A DNA stretch of 64,000 nt, from contig NZ_JAGGPS010000042.1 in the NCBI RefSeq assembly GCF_018613725.1, positions 28,418-92,417 on the forward strand. Direction: 5' to 3'. A program made the position numbers and the translations under genes. Under the pieces are notes generated by a model. That model was given only the letters and a program-made list of their open reading frames with translations. It was not told the origin of the DNA and ran no database searches. Source of the DNA: Hymenobacter sp. ISL-91 (GTDB lineage: Bacteria > Bacteroidota > Bacteroidia > Cytophagales > Hymenobacteraceae). Numbering within the stretch: the stretch's first letter is position 1; the number at the start of each line of letters is the position of its first letter. This document shows, in pieces, positions 44,650-53,380 of the stretch.

Positions 44650-45714
44650 ATGCGCGAAGACCTTTCGATTATTCCGGCGTCCACTGTTCCCCCCACGGTC
44701 AGCACCCAGCTGGCCCGGGCCTCGGCCAAAGTCGCCGGCTTCCTGGAGGTCGGCCTGCAGGGCGCGGCCAACACGGAGCGCGCGTATACCTCGGATTTGA
44801 AAAGCTACGTCGGCTTCTGCGAGCGGCACGGACTGCGGGCGCTGCCGGCAGAGGTGGAGACGCTGACCGAGTACGTAGCGTACCTGGCGACGGAGAAACC
44901 AGTCCCGGAACCCGGCACCGGGGGCCGGGGGGAAAAGAAAAAGCGCAAGGGCCAGCAGCCCCTCACCCGGCCCCATTCGCTGGCTACCATCAAGCGGCAC
45001 CTGGCCGCCATCCGCAAAGCCCACCAGCTCGCCGGCCACCGGCTGCCGGCCACGCTCGATGCGCTCAATGTGGTGATGGAAGGAATTGCCCGCACCCTGG
45101 GCAAGCGGCAGGACCAGGCGCAGGCGTTTACTGTGGAGGAGTTGAAGCAGGCCATTCGCCGCATTGACCTGGAAACATCAGCCGGGATACGGGACCGGGC
45201 GCTGCTACTACTCGGCTTTGCGGGAGCTTTCCGGCGCTCGGAACTGGTGGAGCTCAACATCGAACAGCTGGAATTTACGGAGCGGGCGCTGCTGGTGCAC
45301 CTGGCCAAAAGTAAGACCAACCAGTACGGCGCGGTGGAAGACAAAGCCATTTTCTACGCCCCTACGATGGACTTCTGCCCCGTACGCTGCCTACGGGCCT
45401 GGCTCAATCTGCTGGACCGCACCACGGGGCCCCTATTTGTGAAGATTCCTCGGGCATCTTCTGAACACATGGCCGTTCCCTCGGATAAGCGGCTTTCCGA
45501 CATTTCCATCAACAAGCTGGTGCAAAAGCGCCTTGGGCCGGGCTACTCAGCCCACTCACTGCGCGTGTCTTTCGTAACCGTGGCCGTGCTCAATGGACAA
45601 TCTCACAAGGCCATTAAGAACCAGACGAAGCAGAAGACGGATGCCATGATTGAGCGCTACACACAGCTTAACAACGTGGTTTCCTACAATGCGGCTCAAG
45701 CGTTGGGACTGTAG
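44650..45714 (+). CDS. Tyrosine recombinase/integrase
   Basis: A 354-residue recombinase (388 if the ATG at 44548 is used, which lies 14 nt after the promoter box). The SAM-like N-terminal domain (NTERAYTSDLKSYVGFCERHGLRALP) is followed by the catalytic domain: Arg in LLLGFAGAFRRSELVELN, HSLR in GYSAHSLRVSFVTVAVLNG, and the nucleophile Tyr in DAMIERYTQL. The third box lacks the usual Gly-His (QTKQKT instead). It belongs to the broad group of plasmid and element integrases with a long insert before the catalytic core. It marks the left side of the accessory region. Confidence 0.85.
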   Translation: MREDLSIIPASTVPPTVSTQLARASAKVAGFLEVGLQGAANTERAYTSDLKSYVGFCERHGLRALPAEVETLTEYVAYLATEKPVPEPGTGGRGEKKKRKGQQPLTRPHSLATIKRHLAAIRKAHQLAGHRLPATLDALNVVMEGIARTLGKRQDQAQAFTVEELKQAIRRIDLETSAGIRDRALLLLGFAGAFRRSELVELNIEQLEFTERALLVHLAKSKTNQYGAVEDKAIFYAPTMDFCPVRCLRAWLNLLDRTTGPLFVKIPRASSEHMAVPSDKRLSDISINKLVQKRLGPGYSAHSLRVSFVTVAVLNGQSHKAIKNQTKQKTDAMIERYTQLNNVVSYNAAQALGL

Positions 45715-46268
45715 TTTGCAGAATACCACTTCGTAAATCAACAGCTTCGTTATGAGGCGAATTTCCCAAAGGCGGCCGACTATTTCATAAACAAACGTTC
45801 TCACTATTGCGCTACCCTTATTACAACGACGAGCGACGCCACACCGCCCTCGGCTACTACTCGCCCAACCACTTCGAAACCCATCGGCAAACCACGTCCC
45901 AAAAGTGTCCAACCTAACGAGACCACCTCACTTTTATAATATGTAAAACCAGTTATCGTGAATCGGTAGTGGCGAATAGTAGAAGCTGTTTAGGAATAAG
46001 TAGTTCCTTCGCCTACCAGCAGCATTTATAAAACTCTTATTTGCACGGTGACTTCCGATTATACTGCTTTTAGTAGCTTCACCCCATGTTATAAAGTCTG
46101 CATGTCAAGAATTTCACGGTTTTTGCCGAAACTGACTTTGGGTTTAGTCATACCCTGTCATCAAGACCCAATAACGCAGTTCGCATCCTGTTGCTGAAAC
46201 TGTATAGTACAAGTGGGTAGATTTGGCTAAGGAGTCAACAGTATCACCATTTATCATATCATCTCTTA
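45715..46268. other. Gap with IS3-family remnant, no intact gene
   Basis: This 554-nt stretch holds a decayed IS3-family transposase end (45804-45917) and a matching IS end (45906-45931). The rest, about 45935-46268, is lower in GC and shows no gene or RNA I can support; it probably contains the promoter of the GTPase system. Confidence 0.6.
45804..45917 (+). pseudogene. C-terminal remnant of an IS3-family transposase
   Basis: The frame reads YPYYNDERRHTALGYYSPNHF followed by ETHRQTTSQKCPT and a stop at 45915-45917. This is the typical end of an IS3-family OrfB (YNxxRRHxALGYxSPxxFE). The catalytic core is gone. The last codons overlap an IS-end-like sequence (TGTCCA...CACCTCA), as in intact IS3 members. 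Confidence 0.8.
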
Positions 46269-47558
46269 ATGGAACGCAACGAAGTTTTTTACGATTGGCT
46301 GCGCGCAAAATTCTTCGATACCGGGGACAACGACGACCGGGTGAAGCAGCTAAGCGCCGCCGTGACCGACTTGGTGGCGGTGCTGAAAGCCTCGCCGGCC
46401 GAGGTGCGCTGCTACACACTGGCGGCGCTCGATGCCAATATTCCGACGGATAACCCGCGCATTGTGGCCACTTACGAGTTGCTCAAAAAGCACTGGAGCA
46501 GTGTGGAAGGCAAGTACCCCGAAGCCCCGCGCGGTATTTTGCGCGGGATAATACTGAGCGCACTATACCAGTTGGGAATGGAAAGTGATAAGTTGTGCCG
46601 CATCATTTACTACACCGCCAGCGGGTATGCTCAATTCGTGCATTTTGGAAGCGAGCAGCCAATTATTGACCGGATTTTGCAGGAGTTCGGGCGAGATGTG
46701 GAGAATGAAGCTACCAAGGAGTGGGCATTGGCAAAAGCGCCTGCAGCGCCATCCTTTGCCCAATTCAAGTCAAAAAGCCTTGAGTTGGGCAGCATCGAGG
46801 TTGACCCAACTGAATTAGAGGCTACATTGAAAATAGCCATTGGGTTAAACGAGAACAATTACGCGAGCTACTCTCAAAACCAGCAACAAAATCTGATATG
46901 GGGCAGCCATTTCGCAAGTAAGGCAAGCGAAGGAATTGCAAGCTTAATCAAAGAATCTGCTCAGGAGCTTGGTGATTCTATTTCTGTAGAGTCTTTAGAA
47001 AACGAAATTAACAGTTTCTTCGAAGGCGTTAACAAGTCGCTTTCTGCTGCATTCAAAGAGTCGTTTCAGTCGCTTCTGGCAATTGAGCAGCGCAGCAAGC
47101 TGCTTTGGTGGAAGGAAACGCTGTACTCCACGACCCTGCGCAAGGGCTACCGCGAGATTGACGCGGCCGTACTACCGGTGGTGATGGCCATCGACCTGGC
47201 AAAACTGCTGCCCGAGGTGACGCCGGTCAGCGTCGATTACCTGTTGACCGATACCTACCGCGCCATCCAAAGTGCCGCACCGGCCAGCCAGACGCTACCC
47301 GAGCTGCTGGCTCCTTTCGAGGACGACGCGCACCAGCAACTGCTGGCTCCGCACCTGGCCACTATGACGGACTGCGGCACCCGGACTACCCTCACGGCAT
47401 TCCTGGCGCAAGTAATTCAGGGCCAGAAGGCGTTGAAAAAGCTCACCGCGGCCACGGGGCTCCGGGCCGAGGTGCAGGCTTCGCCCGAGCAGCTGGCGGT
47501 GCTGGTGCTGCACGACCTGCTTACGGAACGCCTTATCCAAGAATCTAATGCCGCTTAG
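46269..47558 (+). CDS. GASH-like helical protein of a GTPase-centred conflict system
   Basis: A 429-residue, mostly helical protein without enzyme motifs. It begins MERNEVFYDWLRAKFFDTGDNDDRVKQLSAAVTDLVAVLK and contains many short helices, including a segment that could coil (SISVESLENEINSFFEG). Size, order and partners fit the GTPase-associated system helical (GASH) protein that opens these operons in the Aravind-group description of NTP-driven conflict systems. It overlaps the first GTPase gene by 11 nt. The family call relies on context as well as sequence. The middle part is lower in GC than the ends. Confidence 0.7.
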   Translation: MERNEVFYDWLRAKFFDTGDNDDRVKQLSAAVTDLVAVLKASPAEVRCYTLAALDANIPTDNPRIVATYELLKKHWSSVEGKYPEAPRGILRGIILSALYQLGMESDKLCRIIYYTASGYAQFVHFGSEQPIIDRILQEFGRDVENEATKEWALAKAPAAPSFAQFKSKSLELGSIEVDPTELEATLKIAIGLNENNYASYSQNQQQNLIWGSHFASKASEGIASLIKESAQELGDSISVESLENEINSFFEGVNKSLSAAFKESFQSLLAIEQRSKLLWWKETLYSTTLRKGYREIDAAVLPVVMAIDLAKLLPEVTPVSVDYLLTDTYRAIQSAAPASQTLPELLAPFEDDAHQQLLAPHLATMTDCGTRTTLTAFLAQVIQGQKALKKLTAATGLRAEVQASPEQLAVLVLHDLLTERLIQESNAA

Positions 47559-48534
47559 CTGTGCCAACCCCAACTGCCACCCGGAAGACAACGAGTGCCA
47601 GGACGGCTGCCGGCCGTTTGGCGCCTGCCTGAAACTAACGCGCGACCAGGACACGGCCGAAGCCGGCCGGGTCGAGCCCTCGGCTACCGAGCTGGACGGG
47701 CAGCGCGTGAGCTGGACCGGCAGCGCCATGGGCCAGAAAGACCTGGAACCGCTCATCGCCCGCTCGCGGGTGTTGCTGATTGGGCTGGCGGGCATGGAAA
47801 ATGCGGGGAAAACGACGTTTCTGGCGCTGCTCTATTCCTTGCTGCGCCGCGGGCAGCCCATTCCCAACTACCGCTTCGCGGGTTCTTACACCCTGCCGGG
47901 GTGGGAGTTGCTGGCGGGTTTTCTAACGTTCAAAGACGGCTCGAACCTCGTGAGTTTTCCGCCGCACACCAGCCGCAACGCCGGCCGGGTGCCGGGCCTG
48001 CTGCACCTGGCGCTGAAGGACGAGGCGGGCGAACTGCTCGACATATTATTCGCCGATGCCCCGGGGGAGTGGTTCAACGAGTGGCGCATTAACGAACAGG
48101 CGAAAAATGCGGAGGGCGCCGCGTGGATACACCAGCACGGGGACGGATTCCTGCTATTTGCGGACTGTGAAGAGCTGGCCGGCGCGGAGGCCGGCGAAAC
48201 CCGCGCCAACATTCAGATGGTGGCCAACCGGTTGGTTGTAAACCTGGGCGCGCGGCCGTTGGGTCTAGTGTGGGCAAAATCGGACGTGGAGAACACGCGG
48301 CCGGCAATGCGCGAGAAAATACGAGCCCACCTGCGCAGCAAAGCCCCGCAGCACCACCGCGAGTTTGCGGTGAGTGTGAACCACGACGAGGAACAGCAGT
48401 GGCACGGACAGGTGTTGCAAGCCGTGGGCTGGCTGCTGGACACCCTGCGGCACGCGCCCGGCCGCCCCCAGCCGCCGGTGCCGTTGGCCGATACCGATGA
48501 TTTATTTTTGCTGCGTCGCAGCGTGTTAGCATGA
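47548..48534 (+). CDS. Double-GTPase system GTPase 2, with N-terminal Cys cluster
   Basis: A 328-residue GTPase. The first 27 residues hold five Cys (positions 5, 10, 17, 21, 27), likely a zinc knuckle. The P-loop is in GLAGMENAGKTTFLALLYSLL (about residues 79-99); G3 is DAPGEWF (D-x-x-G); G4 is LVWAKSD. It fits the Double-GTPase 2 family of the TRAFAC class. Partners are GASH upstream (11-nt overlap) and the second GTPase downstream (4-nt overlap). GTP hydrolysis by the pair is thought to hold or release an effector when an invader is sensed. Confidence 0.82.
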   Translation: MPLSCANPNCHPEDNECQDGCRPFGACLKLTRDQDTAEAGRVEPSATELDGQRVSWTGSAMGQKDLEPLIARSRVLLIGLAGMENAGKTTFLALLYSLLRRGQPIPNYRFAGSYTLPGWELLAGFLTFKDGSNLVSFPPHTSRNAGRVPGLLHLALKDEAGELLDILFADAPGEWFNEWRINEQAKNAEGAAWIHQHGDGFLLFADCEELAGAEAGETRANIQMVANRLVVNLGARPLGLVWAKSDVENTRPAMREKIRAHLRSKAPQHHREFAVSVNHDEEQQWHGQVLQAVGWLLDTLRHAPGRPQPPVPLADTDDLFLLRRSVLA

Positions 48535-49367
48535 GCCAGTCGCACCACTTGTTGATAATCGGCGGCCCGAACGCCGGAAAAACGCACTTCGTAGGCCAGC
48601 TCTACCACCGCCTCGATGCCGGCGAAAGCGCCTACAGCATGGTGACAGCCCCGGCCGACCTGACGGTGATAAAAGCCATCATTGACCGGCTGGTGCAAGG
48701 CCGCGCGGGTGGGCACACCGAAAGCGGGCTCAACAAAGAAATCAACTTTGTGGTATCTAACGCCCACACCCAAATCGCCCTTACCTTTCCGGACTACGGG
48801 GGCGAGCAGGTGCGGGGGCTGGTGAGCGACCGGCTGGTTTCGAGCCGGTGGCACGAGCTGATAACGCAGGCCGACGAGTGGCTGCTGCTAATTCGGCCCG
48901 ATGAAATCCCGGAGTTGGAGGACATCACGACGCGCGGCTTCGCCAACCTGGAGGACCTGAAGGCACGTACCGCGCAAGCCCAGTCCAAAGCCGAACTAAC
49001 GGAGCCGGGTTTCTATATCGAGCTGCTGCAGATGATGCTGTTTGTCAAAGGCCAGTCGCTGCTAACGCCCGTACGCACGCCCCGGCTCACGGTGGCGCTC
49101 TCGTGCTGGGATACGCTGGGGCTAGCAGATGAGGGCGTAGAACCGCTTGCAGAGCTCCGGCAGCGGCTGCCGTTTGTGGCGGCTTTTCTCGAGACGGTGT
49201 GGGCACCAAGCAGTTGGCGCGTCTGCGGGTTGTCGTCGCTGGGCCGAACGCTATACCCCGACAAGTCCGACGACGAGTTCATGACCAACGGGCCCGAAAC
49301 CGCAGGGTACGTGGTGCTACCCTCCGGGGCACACGATGCCGACCTGACGCAGCTCATCACCTTCTGA
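48531..49367 (+). CDS. Double-GTPase system GTPase 1
   Basis: A 278-residue GTPase: P-loop IIGGPNAGKTHFVGQLY (residues 9-25), G3 FPDYGGEQ (about 88-95), G4-like ALSCWD. It fits the Double-GTPase 1 family, the regular partner of Double-GTPase 2. Its start overlaps the stop of the preceding gene (ATGA), and the GAP1-like gene follows after 20 nt. The two GTPases are not close copies: their P-loop contexts and lengths differ, and only GTPase 2 has the Cys cluster. Confidence 0.82.
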   Translation: MSQSHHLLIIGGPNAGKTHFVGQLYHRLDAGESAYSMVTAPADLTVIKAIIDRLVQGRAGGHTESGLNKEINFVVSNAHTQIALTFPDYGGEQVRGLVSDRLVSSRWHELITQADEWLLLIRPDEIPELEDITTRGFANLEDLKARTAQAQSKAELTEPGFYIELLQMMLFVKGQSLLTPVRTPRLTVALSCWDTLGLADEGVEPLAELRQRLPFVAAFLETVWAPSSWRVCGLSSLGRTLYPDKSDDEFMTNGPETAGYVVLPSGAHDADLTQLITF

Positions 49368-49387
49368 CCCTACCCCGCCCTTCCGTT

Positions 49388-51928
49388 TTGCAAATTCATC
49401 AAGCCTACTTTGGCGCGGTTGGGGGCACCTCGCACGGCCAGTTGGCCAGCAGCCTGGCCGATGGCAGCCTGCGTCCGTTCCTGTCGGCTTTCACCGACCG
49501 GCCGGGGGCTTTGCCGGCCGGCTTTGCCTTGCAGCCCTACCTGGCCGCTACGGCCCACGAAGACTACTACTTAATCTGCCGCACCTGGGCCGATACGGCG
49601 GTGGCCCGTTCGGGCATGGTGTTCACCCACGTGCTGCTGCTGCCGTTGCAGCATGTGCCGATGCTGGCCGACCTGGGGTCGGTGCTGCGCCTGCTGCTGG
49701 CGGAGCCCCCGCCCGTGGCCGAGCGGCCCACGCACCTTGCGCCGCTGGTCCTCCCGGAAACGGCGGGGCCGCCCACCCAGCCCGTCACCACCGTTCCGGA
49801 AGGCTGGCTGGCCGTTATTAATCAGCTGGTAGACCAGGCCGGCCCCGCGCCGGTTTTTGTAATGAGCGAGCCAAACCGCTTCCAAAAATTACTCGAAGCC
49901 CTCTGGCGGGGCCTGCCGGACCCGCTACGGGCCGGCCTGAGTTGGGGCATCCGGTTCAATCCCCCGGCTGCCGAAGATGCGTTGCCGCTGCTGGTGAACG
50001 TGCCCGATGAGCTGGCGGCCAAATGGCGGGGCACGCTGGTGCTCAAGCTGGAAGCCGAACCGACGAAAGCCCCCGCAACGCCAATTGAGCAACTCTTGCT
50101 GGATGGCAGTCAGCGCGGTGATTTTCGGGGATTTATGGAAAGGCTTGAGGTAATTCCGGACTCGTTCAGGAGCCTGAAGCTTTGCCAGCGCGCTTACGCC
50201 CAGGCCGAGAGCTTGCCGGGCACCGACGCCGACAAGCTGCTGGCTCTGCTGCGAACCATCCGGCAGTTGCAGCCGGCCCCCGACAAAGCGCTGGACTTCA
50301 AGCGGCAAGTAGTGCAGGCATTGGCCAGCGCACTGGCAGTGGGCGGGGAACAGCAGGCCCTGGGTCTGCGGAACGTGCCCATCGGGCCATTTCTCGCCCA
50401 GGCGGAACAGTTAGCGCAAGCGGTTGGGCAAGTGGTGGCCAGGGTAGTCACGGCCGTTTCACCGGATGCCGACATGCAGGAGAACTTGCTAGTTTACCTA
50501 GCAGATGAAAATCCGGCTAACCTGGAATCCTGGTGGCGAGAGGCCGCGCTGTCCGCATTCGCCCAAACCGTGGCGGTCGGCTCCCCGCAGGTTGCCCACG
50601 TGGTTTGGCTCGGCATCGGGCAGGCCGCCGCAACCCGGGAATACTTGCTGGGCCACGTGCCAGCCACGCCCGAATGGGAGGGGCTGCTAAGCAAAACGGT
50701 GCCGGCATCGCTAACGGCCACTGTCGCGGATGCAGTGGCCGGTTTCAGCGCGGGGCGCAGCTGGTGGGATTTGTTTGCGGCGGCGGTTGCCGCGGCCTAC
50801 CAGCCTGCAGAGGCATTACGCAAACAAGTGAAAGCCGAGCGGCACCTCATGACCTCGGCATCGCCCCGCGTAAGCCGGCTGGCCGCAAAAGTTGCGGACG
50901 AAGAGCTGGTGGCGCTGGCAGTTGAACTGCCGAGCCAGCAATTGCTGCAACTGGCGGGAGAGGCTTGTGGAAGCATCCCAGCCCTATTGGCCCCAATGGA
51001 TGTGCGCCAGCAGCCCTGGCGCGCCATCTGGGCGGGGTCGTTGCGGCAGACACGGTTAATTGCCGCCGGCTTGCGCGAACCGGCGGAAACCATTGGGGTC
51101 TTTCTCGGGGCCGTGGCCACCGGGCAAGCCAACGAGGAGCTCCCGCTGGAATTGATTGCGGCCTCCACCTATGCCAACGTGCTGCATTTGCCCGAGCGGA
51201 CGGCCTTGTGGAACAAGCTGCCCGCGGCGCTTCAGCCCAAATTTGTCGCGGCCACGCTTGATGCCCTCGTTGGGGAAATTCTGGCGGGCCGCTGGCAAGG
51301 CGCTGCCGACCCCGTGTTGGTGAAGCAGGCCCGGACTATCGAATTCATCACCACTTTTTTGGCGCAGCGACGCAACGATTTAGCGGCCGTGCTAAGCGTG
51401 AATGCCGTATTGAGTAACCTAACGGACCATCATTTAAAAGACTACATTCGTAATCTTGGTGCCGTTAGCGGGGTGGTGGCGGCGCAGCTCGGGCAGTTTG
51501 TCGCGCTGCAACGATGGAAGCTGTCCGCCGATGCCATCCTGGACAAGGCTAGGTACAACGACGATTTTCGACCAGCGCTACGCGAATGTGCGGGCCTGTT
51601 TGGCCGGCTGGAAAAGTTTTTCAACCACAAGCTGTTTGAGCACCAGGTTGGCAAAGACGACGCTTGGAATGCGCTGGAAGTGTTGATGAACAAGCTGTAC
51701 GGGGGAGGACCGGACCAAGACAACATCTGGAAGCGGGCCGGCGGCAACGTAACCAAGCTCACCAACGCCCAAAGCCGCGGCGAACAATGGGCCGCTGCCA
51801 TCCGACTGTTGCGGCACGGCGGCGGCGGGAAAGATATCTCGGCGGCCAGCCTGCTTCGTGCGGCCCGTGTAGATTTCAAAAACAATCCGGAATTATACTC
51901 CCTGGAGCGCCTACTCCATCTTTTTTAA
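49388..51928 (+). CDS. GAP1-like scaffold with C-terminal EAD1-type adaptor domain
   Basis: An 846-residue protein that seems to start at TTG 49388 (LQIHQAYFGAVGGTSHGQLASSL): this is the typical start of GAP1 proteins, and the open frame upstream overlaps the GTPase 1 gene without coding character. The middle is helical with no enzyme motif. The last 80 residues (VLMNKLYGGGPDQDNIWKRAGG through ISAASLLRAARVDFKNNPELYSLERL) match an effector-associated domain and are clearly related to the end of the next protein. It probably links the GTPases to the effector by homotypic domain contact. Confidence 0.8.
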   Translation: MQIHQAYFGAVGGTSHGQLASSLADGSLRPFLSAFTDRPGALPAGFALQPYLAATAHEDYYLICRTWADTAVARSGMVFTHVLLLPLQHVPMLADLGSVLRLLLAEPPPVAERPTHLAPLVLPETAGPPTQPVTTVPEGWLAVINQLVDQAGPAPVFVMSEPNRFQKLLEALWRGLPDPLRAGLSWGIRFNPPAAEDALPLLVNVPDELAAKWRGTLVLKLEAEPTKAPATPIEQLLLDGSQRGDFRGFMERLEVIPDSFRSLKLCQRAYAQAESLPGTDADKLLALLRTIRQLQPAPDKALDFKRQVVQALASALAVGGEQQALGLRNVPIGPFLAQAEQLAQAVGQVVARVVTAVSPDADMQENLLVYLADENPANLESWWREAALSAFAQTVAVGSPQVAHVVWLGIGQAAATREYLLGHVPATPEWEGLLSKTVPASLTATVADAVAGFSAGRSWWDLFAAAVAAAYQPAEALRKQVKAERHLMTSASPRVSRLAAKVADEELVALAVELPSQQLLQLAGEACGSIPALLAPMDVRQQPWRAIWAGSLRQTRLIAAGLREPAETIGVFLGAVATGQANEELPLELIAASTYANVLHLPERTALWNKLPAALQPKFVAATLDALVGEILAGRWQGAADPVLVKQARTIEFITTFLAQRRNDLAAVLSVNAVLSNLTDHHLKDYIRNLGAVSGVVAAQLGQFVALQRWKLSADAILDKARYNDDFRPALRECAGLFGRLEKFFNHKLFEHQVGKDDAWNALEVLMNKLYGGGPDQDNIWKRAGGNVTKLTNAQSRGEQWAAAIRLLRHGGGGKDISAASLLRAARVDFKNNPELYSLERLLHLF

Positions 51929-51934
51929 CCCGAA

Positions 51935-53041
51935 ATGGAAACCGACATACTCATTATTACCGCGCTGGCCCTGGAATTTAACGCTGTAGCGCGGCTCCTT
52001 TCGGACACCGAGTCCGTCAGGCATGCAACGGGAGCGATATACAAGCGTGGCACGTTTGCGGCGGGGACCCGCAATTTTTCGGTAGCCGTGGTAGAGGCGG
52101 GTGCCGGAAACGTGAATGCCGCGCAGGAAACGGAAAGAGCACTGACTTTCTTCCAGTCCGGATACATTTTCTTCGTGGGCGTAGCGGGAGGGCTAAAGGA
52201 CGTCGCTATCGGCGATGTCGTTATTTCCTCGGAAGTGATTCATTACGAGGGTGGCAAAGCCGGTAATGTTTACAAGCCTCGTCTAAGCACTTATCCCGCT
52301 AACTACGAGCTGACGGCTTTGGCGAAGTCGATAGCGCGTGAGGCTTCCTGGCAGCATCGAATAGACGATGGGCTCGGCACTTTTAAGGCCGAAGTCAAGC
52401 CCATTGCAGCGGGAGAAAAAGTAGTGGCCTCCGAACGCTCGGCCACATATGAGCTAATCAATCAGTCCGTAAGCCAGGCCTTAGCGGTTGAGATGGAAGG
52501 CTTCGGCTTTTTGGCGCCGATACACGCCCATCATAAAAAAGGCATTGTCATTCGGGGCATTTCTGATTTGCTGGAGAACAAAGCCGCCGCCGATGCCGGC
52601 GGCAGTCAACCATTGGCGGCCCGCAATGCGGCAGCGTTTCTAGCGGAAATGCTGGTTGAGCTTGCCAAGACGCTACCTGAATCTAATCATGGAAATGGCC
52701 CAGCAGTTGACAGACCTGCTGTTTCTACAGTGGCCGCTGCGAGTGCTGCTACCCATTTGCTCGATAACGCTGAGTGGCGACATCAAGTGGCAAAGGTTTT
52801 GGGCGGGTTATATGAGGCAGGCCCAACCGAGAGTGGCGGGGCTTGGAAGCGGGCGGGCGGCAAAGTTGGCTTTTTGAGCAATAACAGTTCTATAGAGAGC
52901 CAGTGGTTTGCGGCACTGGAGCGTTTGGCTCAGGGTGGAGCTGGAGATATCACAATCGACTCCCTATTAAAAACGGTTCAAGAGGATTTCAGTACTAATC
53001 TAAAAGTCCAGCAATTCTGCCAAGACATCAGTTTGTTCTAA
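51935..53041 (+). CDS. Nucleoside phosphorylase/nucleosidase effector with EAD1-type tail
   Basis: A 368-residue protein. Residues 1-245 form a PNP/MTAN-type fold: DILIITALALEFNAVARLL, VAGGLKDVAIGDVVISSEV, the substrate-binding AVEMEGFGF, and the catalytic-Asp region RGISDLLENK. It would cut the glycosidic bond of a nucleoside or nucleotide; the substrate is unknown. A Pro/Ala linker leads to a tail (about 280-365; GLYEAGPTESGGAWKRAGGKVGFLS...QWFAALERL...SLLKTVQEDF) homologous to the end of the GAP1-like protein 6 nt upstream. This fits the role of a toxic effector released when the system is triggered. Confidence 0.85.
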   Translation: METDILIITALALEFNAVARLLSDTESVRHATGAIYKRGTFAAGTRNFSVAVVEAGAGNVNAAQETERALTFFQSGYIFFVGVAGGLKDVAIGDVVISSEVIHYEGGKAGNVYKPRLSTYPANYELTALAKSIAREASWQHRIDDGLGTFKAEVKPIAAGEKVVASERSATYELINQSVSQALAVEMEGFGFLAPIHAHHKKGIVIRGISDLLENKAAADAGGSQPLAARNAAAFLAEMLVELAKTLPESNHGNGPAVDRPAVSTVAAASAATHLLDNAEWRHQVAKVLGGLYEAGPTESGGAWKRAGGKVGFLSNNSSIESQWFAALERLAQGGAGDITIDSLLKTVQEDFSTNLKVQQFCQDISLF

Positions 53042-53052
53042 ATAATAATAGT

Positions 53053-53100
53053 ATGCTGATTCCATTCGAGAAACTACTGTTTCTCGAATGGAATCAGCAT
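53053..53100. repeat. Perfect 22-bp hairpin after the effector gene
   Basis: Arms 53053-53074 and 53079-53100 are exact reverse complements, with a 4-nt loop TACT. It starts 11 nt after the effector stop. There is no T run behind it, so it is not a classical terminator. Perfect arms of this length suggest recent origin or selection; it could protect the mRNA end, be a site for a recombinase or Rep-type nuclease, or mark a module border. Confidence 0.85.
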
Positions 53101-53380
53101 AAGCCTCTTCCGCCCCGAGAAGGGTGTTTTTGCGGCCGGTTTTGGAGAGGGTTTTTCGAACGCATTTTTCACGCCTCGTTCCAAGTGATTTTCAAGCTGA
53201 TTTCGACGACTTACTTGAAGCCTCTTTTGGAGTATTAGATACACTATATGCTCTTAACGGGAATTTCTGTTCCTACTATTGTGCTACCCCGATATCGCTG
53301 CAGGTTACAACCTGCCATATGCCAGACTACCCCACCATCGCTTGCACGACCCTTCACAATTACTCGTCGTCCTCTCCTTT
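53101..53380. other. Possible frameshifted 5' part of the nuclease gene
   Basis: From a GTG at 53124 one frame reads VFLRPVLERVFRTHFSRLV and on to DFDDLLEASFGVLDTLYALNG, which looks like real protein. Coding character then passes, near 53258, to the frame of the downstream gene (FLFLLLCYPDIAAGYNLPYARLPHHRL). A -1 shift would join them. No canonical slippery site is seen there, so a mutation or base-call error is likelier than programmed frameshifting. Confidence 0.5.

Noticed and set aside
53250..53281. Programmed -1 frameshift in the nuclease gene
   Set aside because: No X-XXY-YYZ heptamer or downstream stem is seen; mutation or base-call error is more likely.
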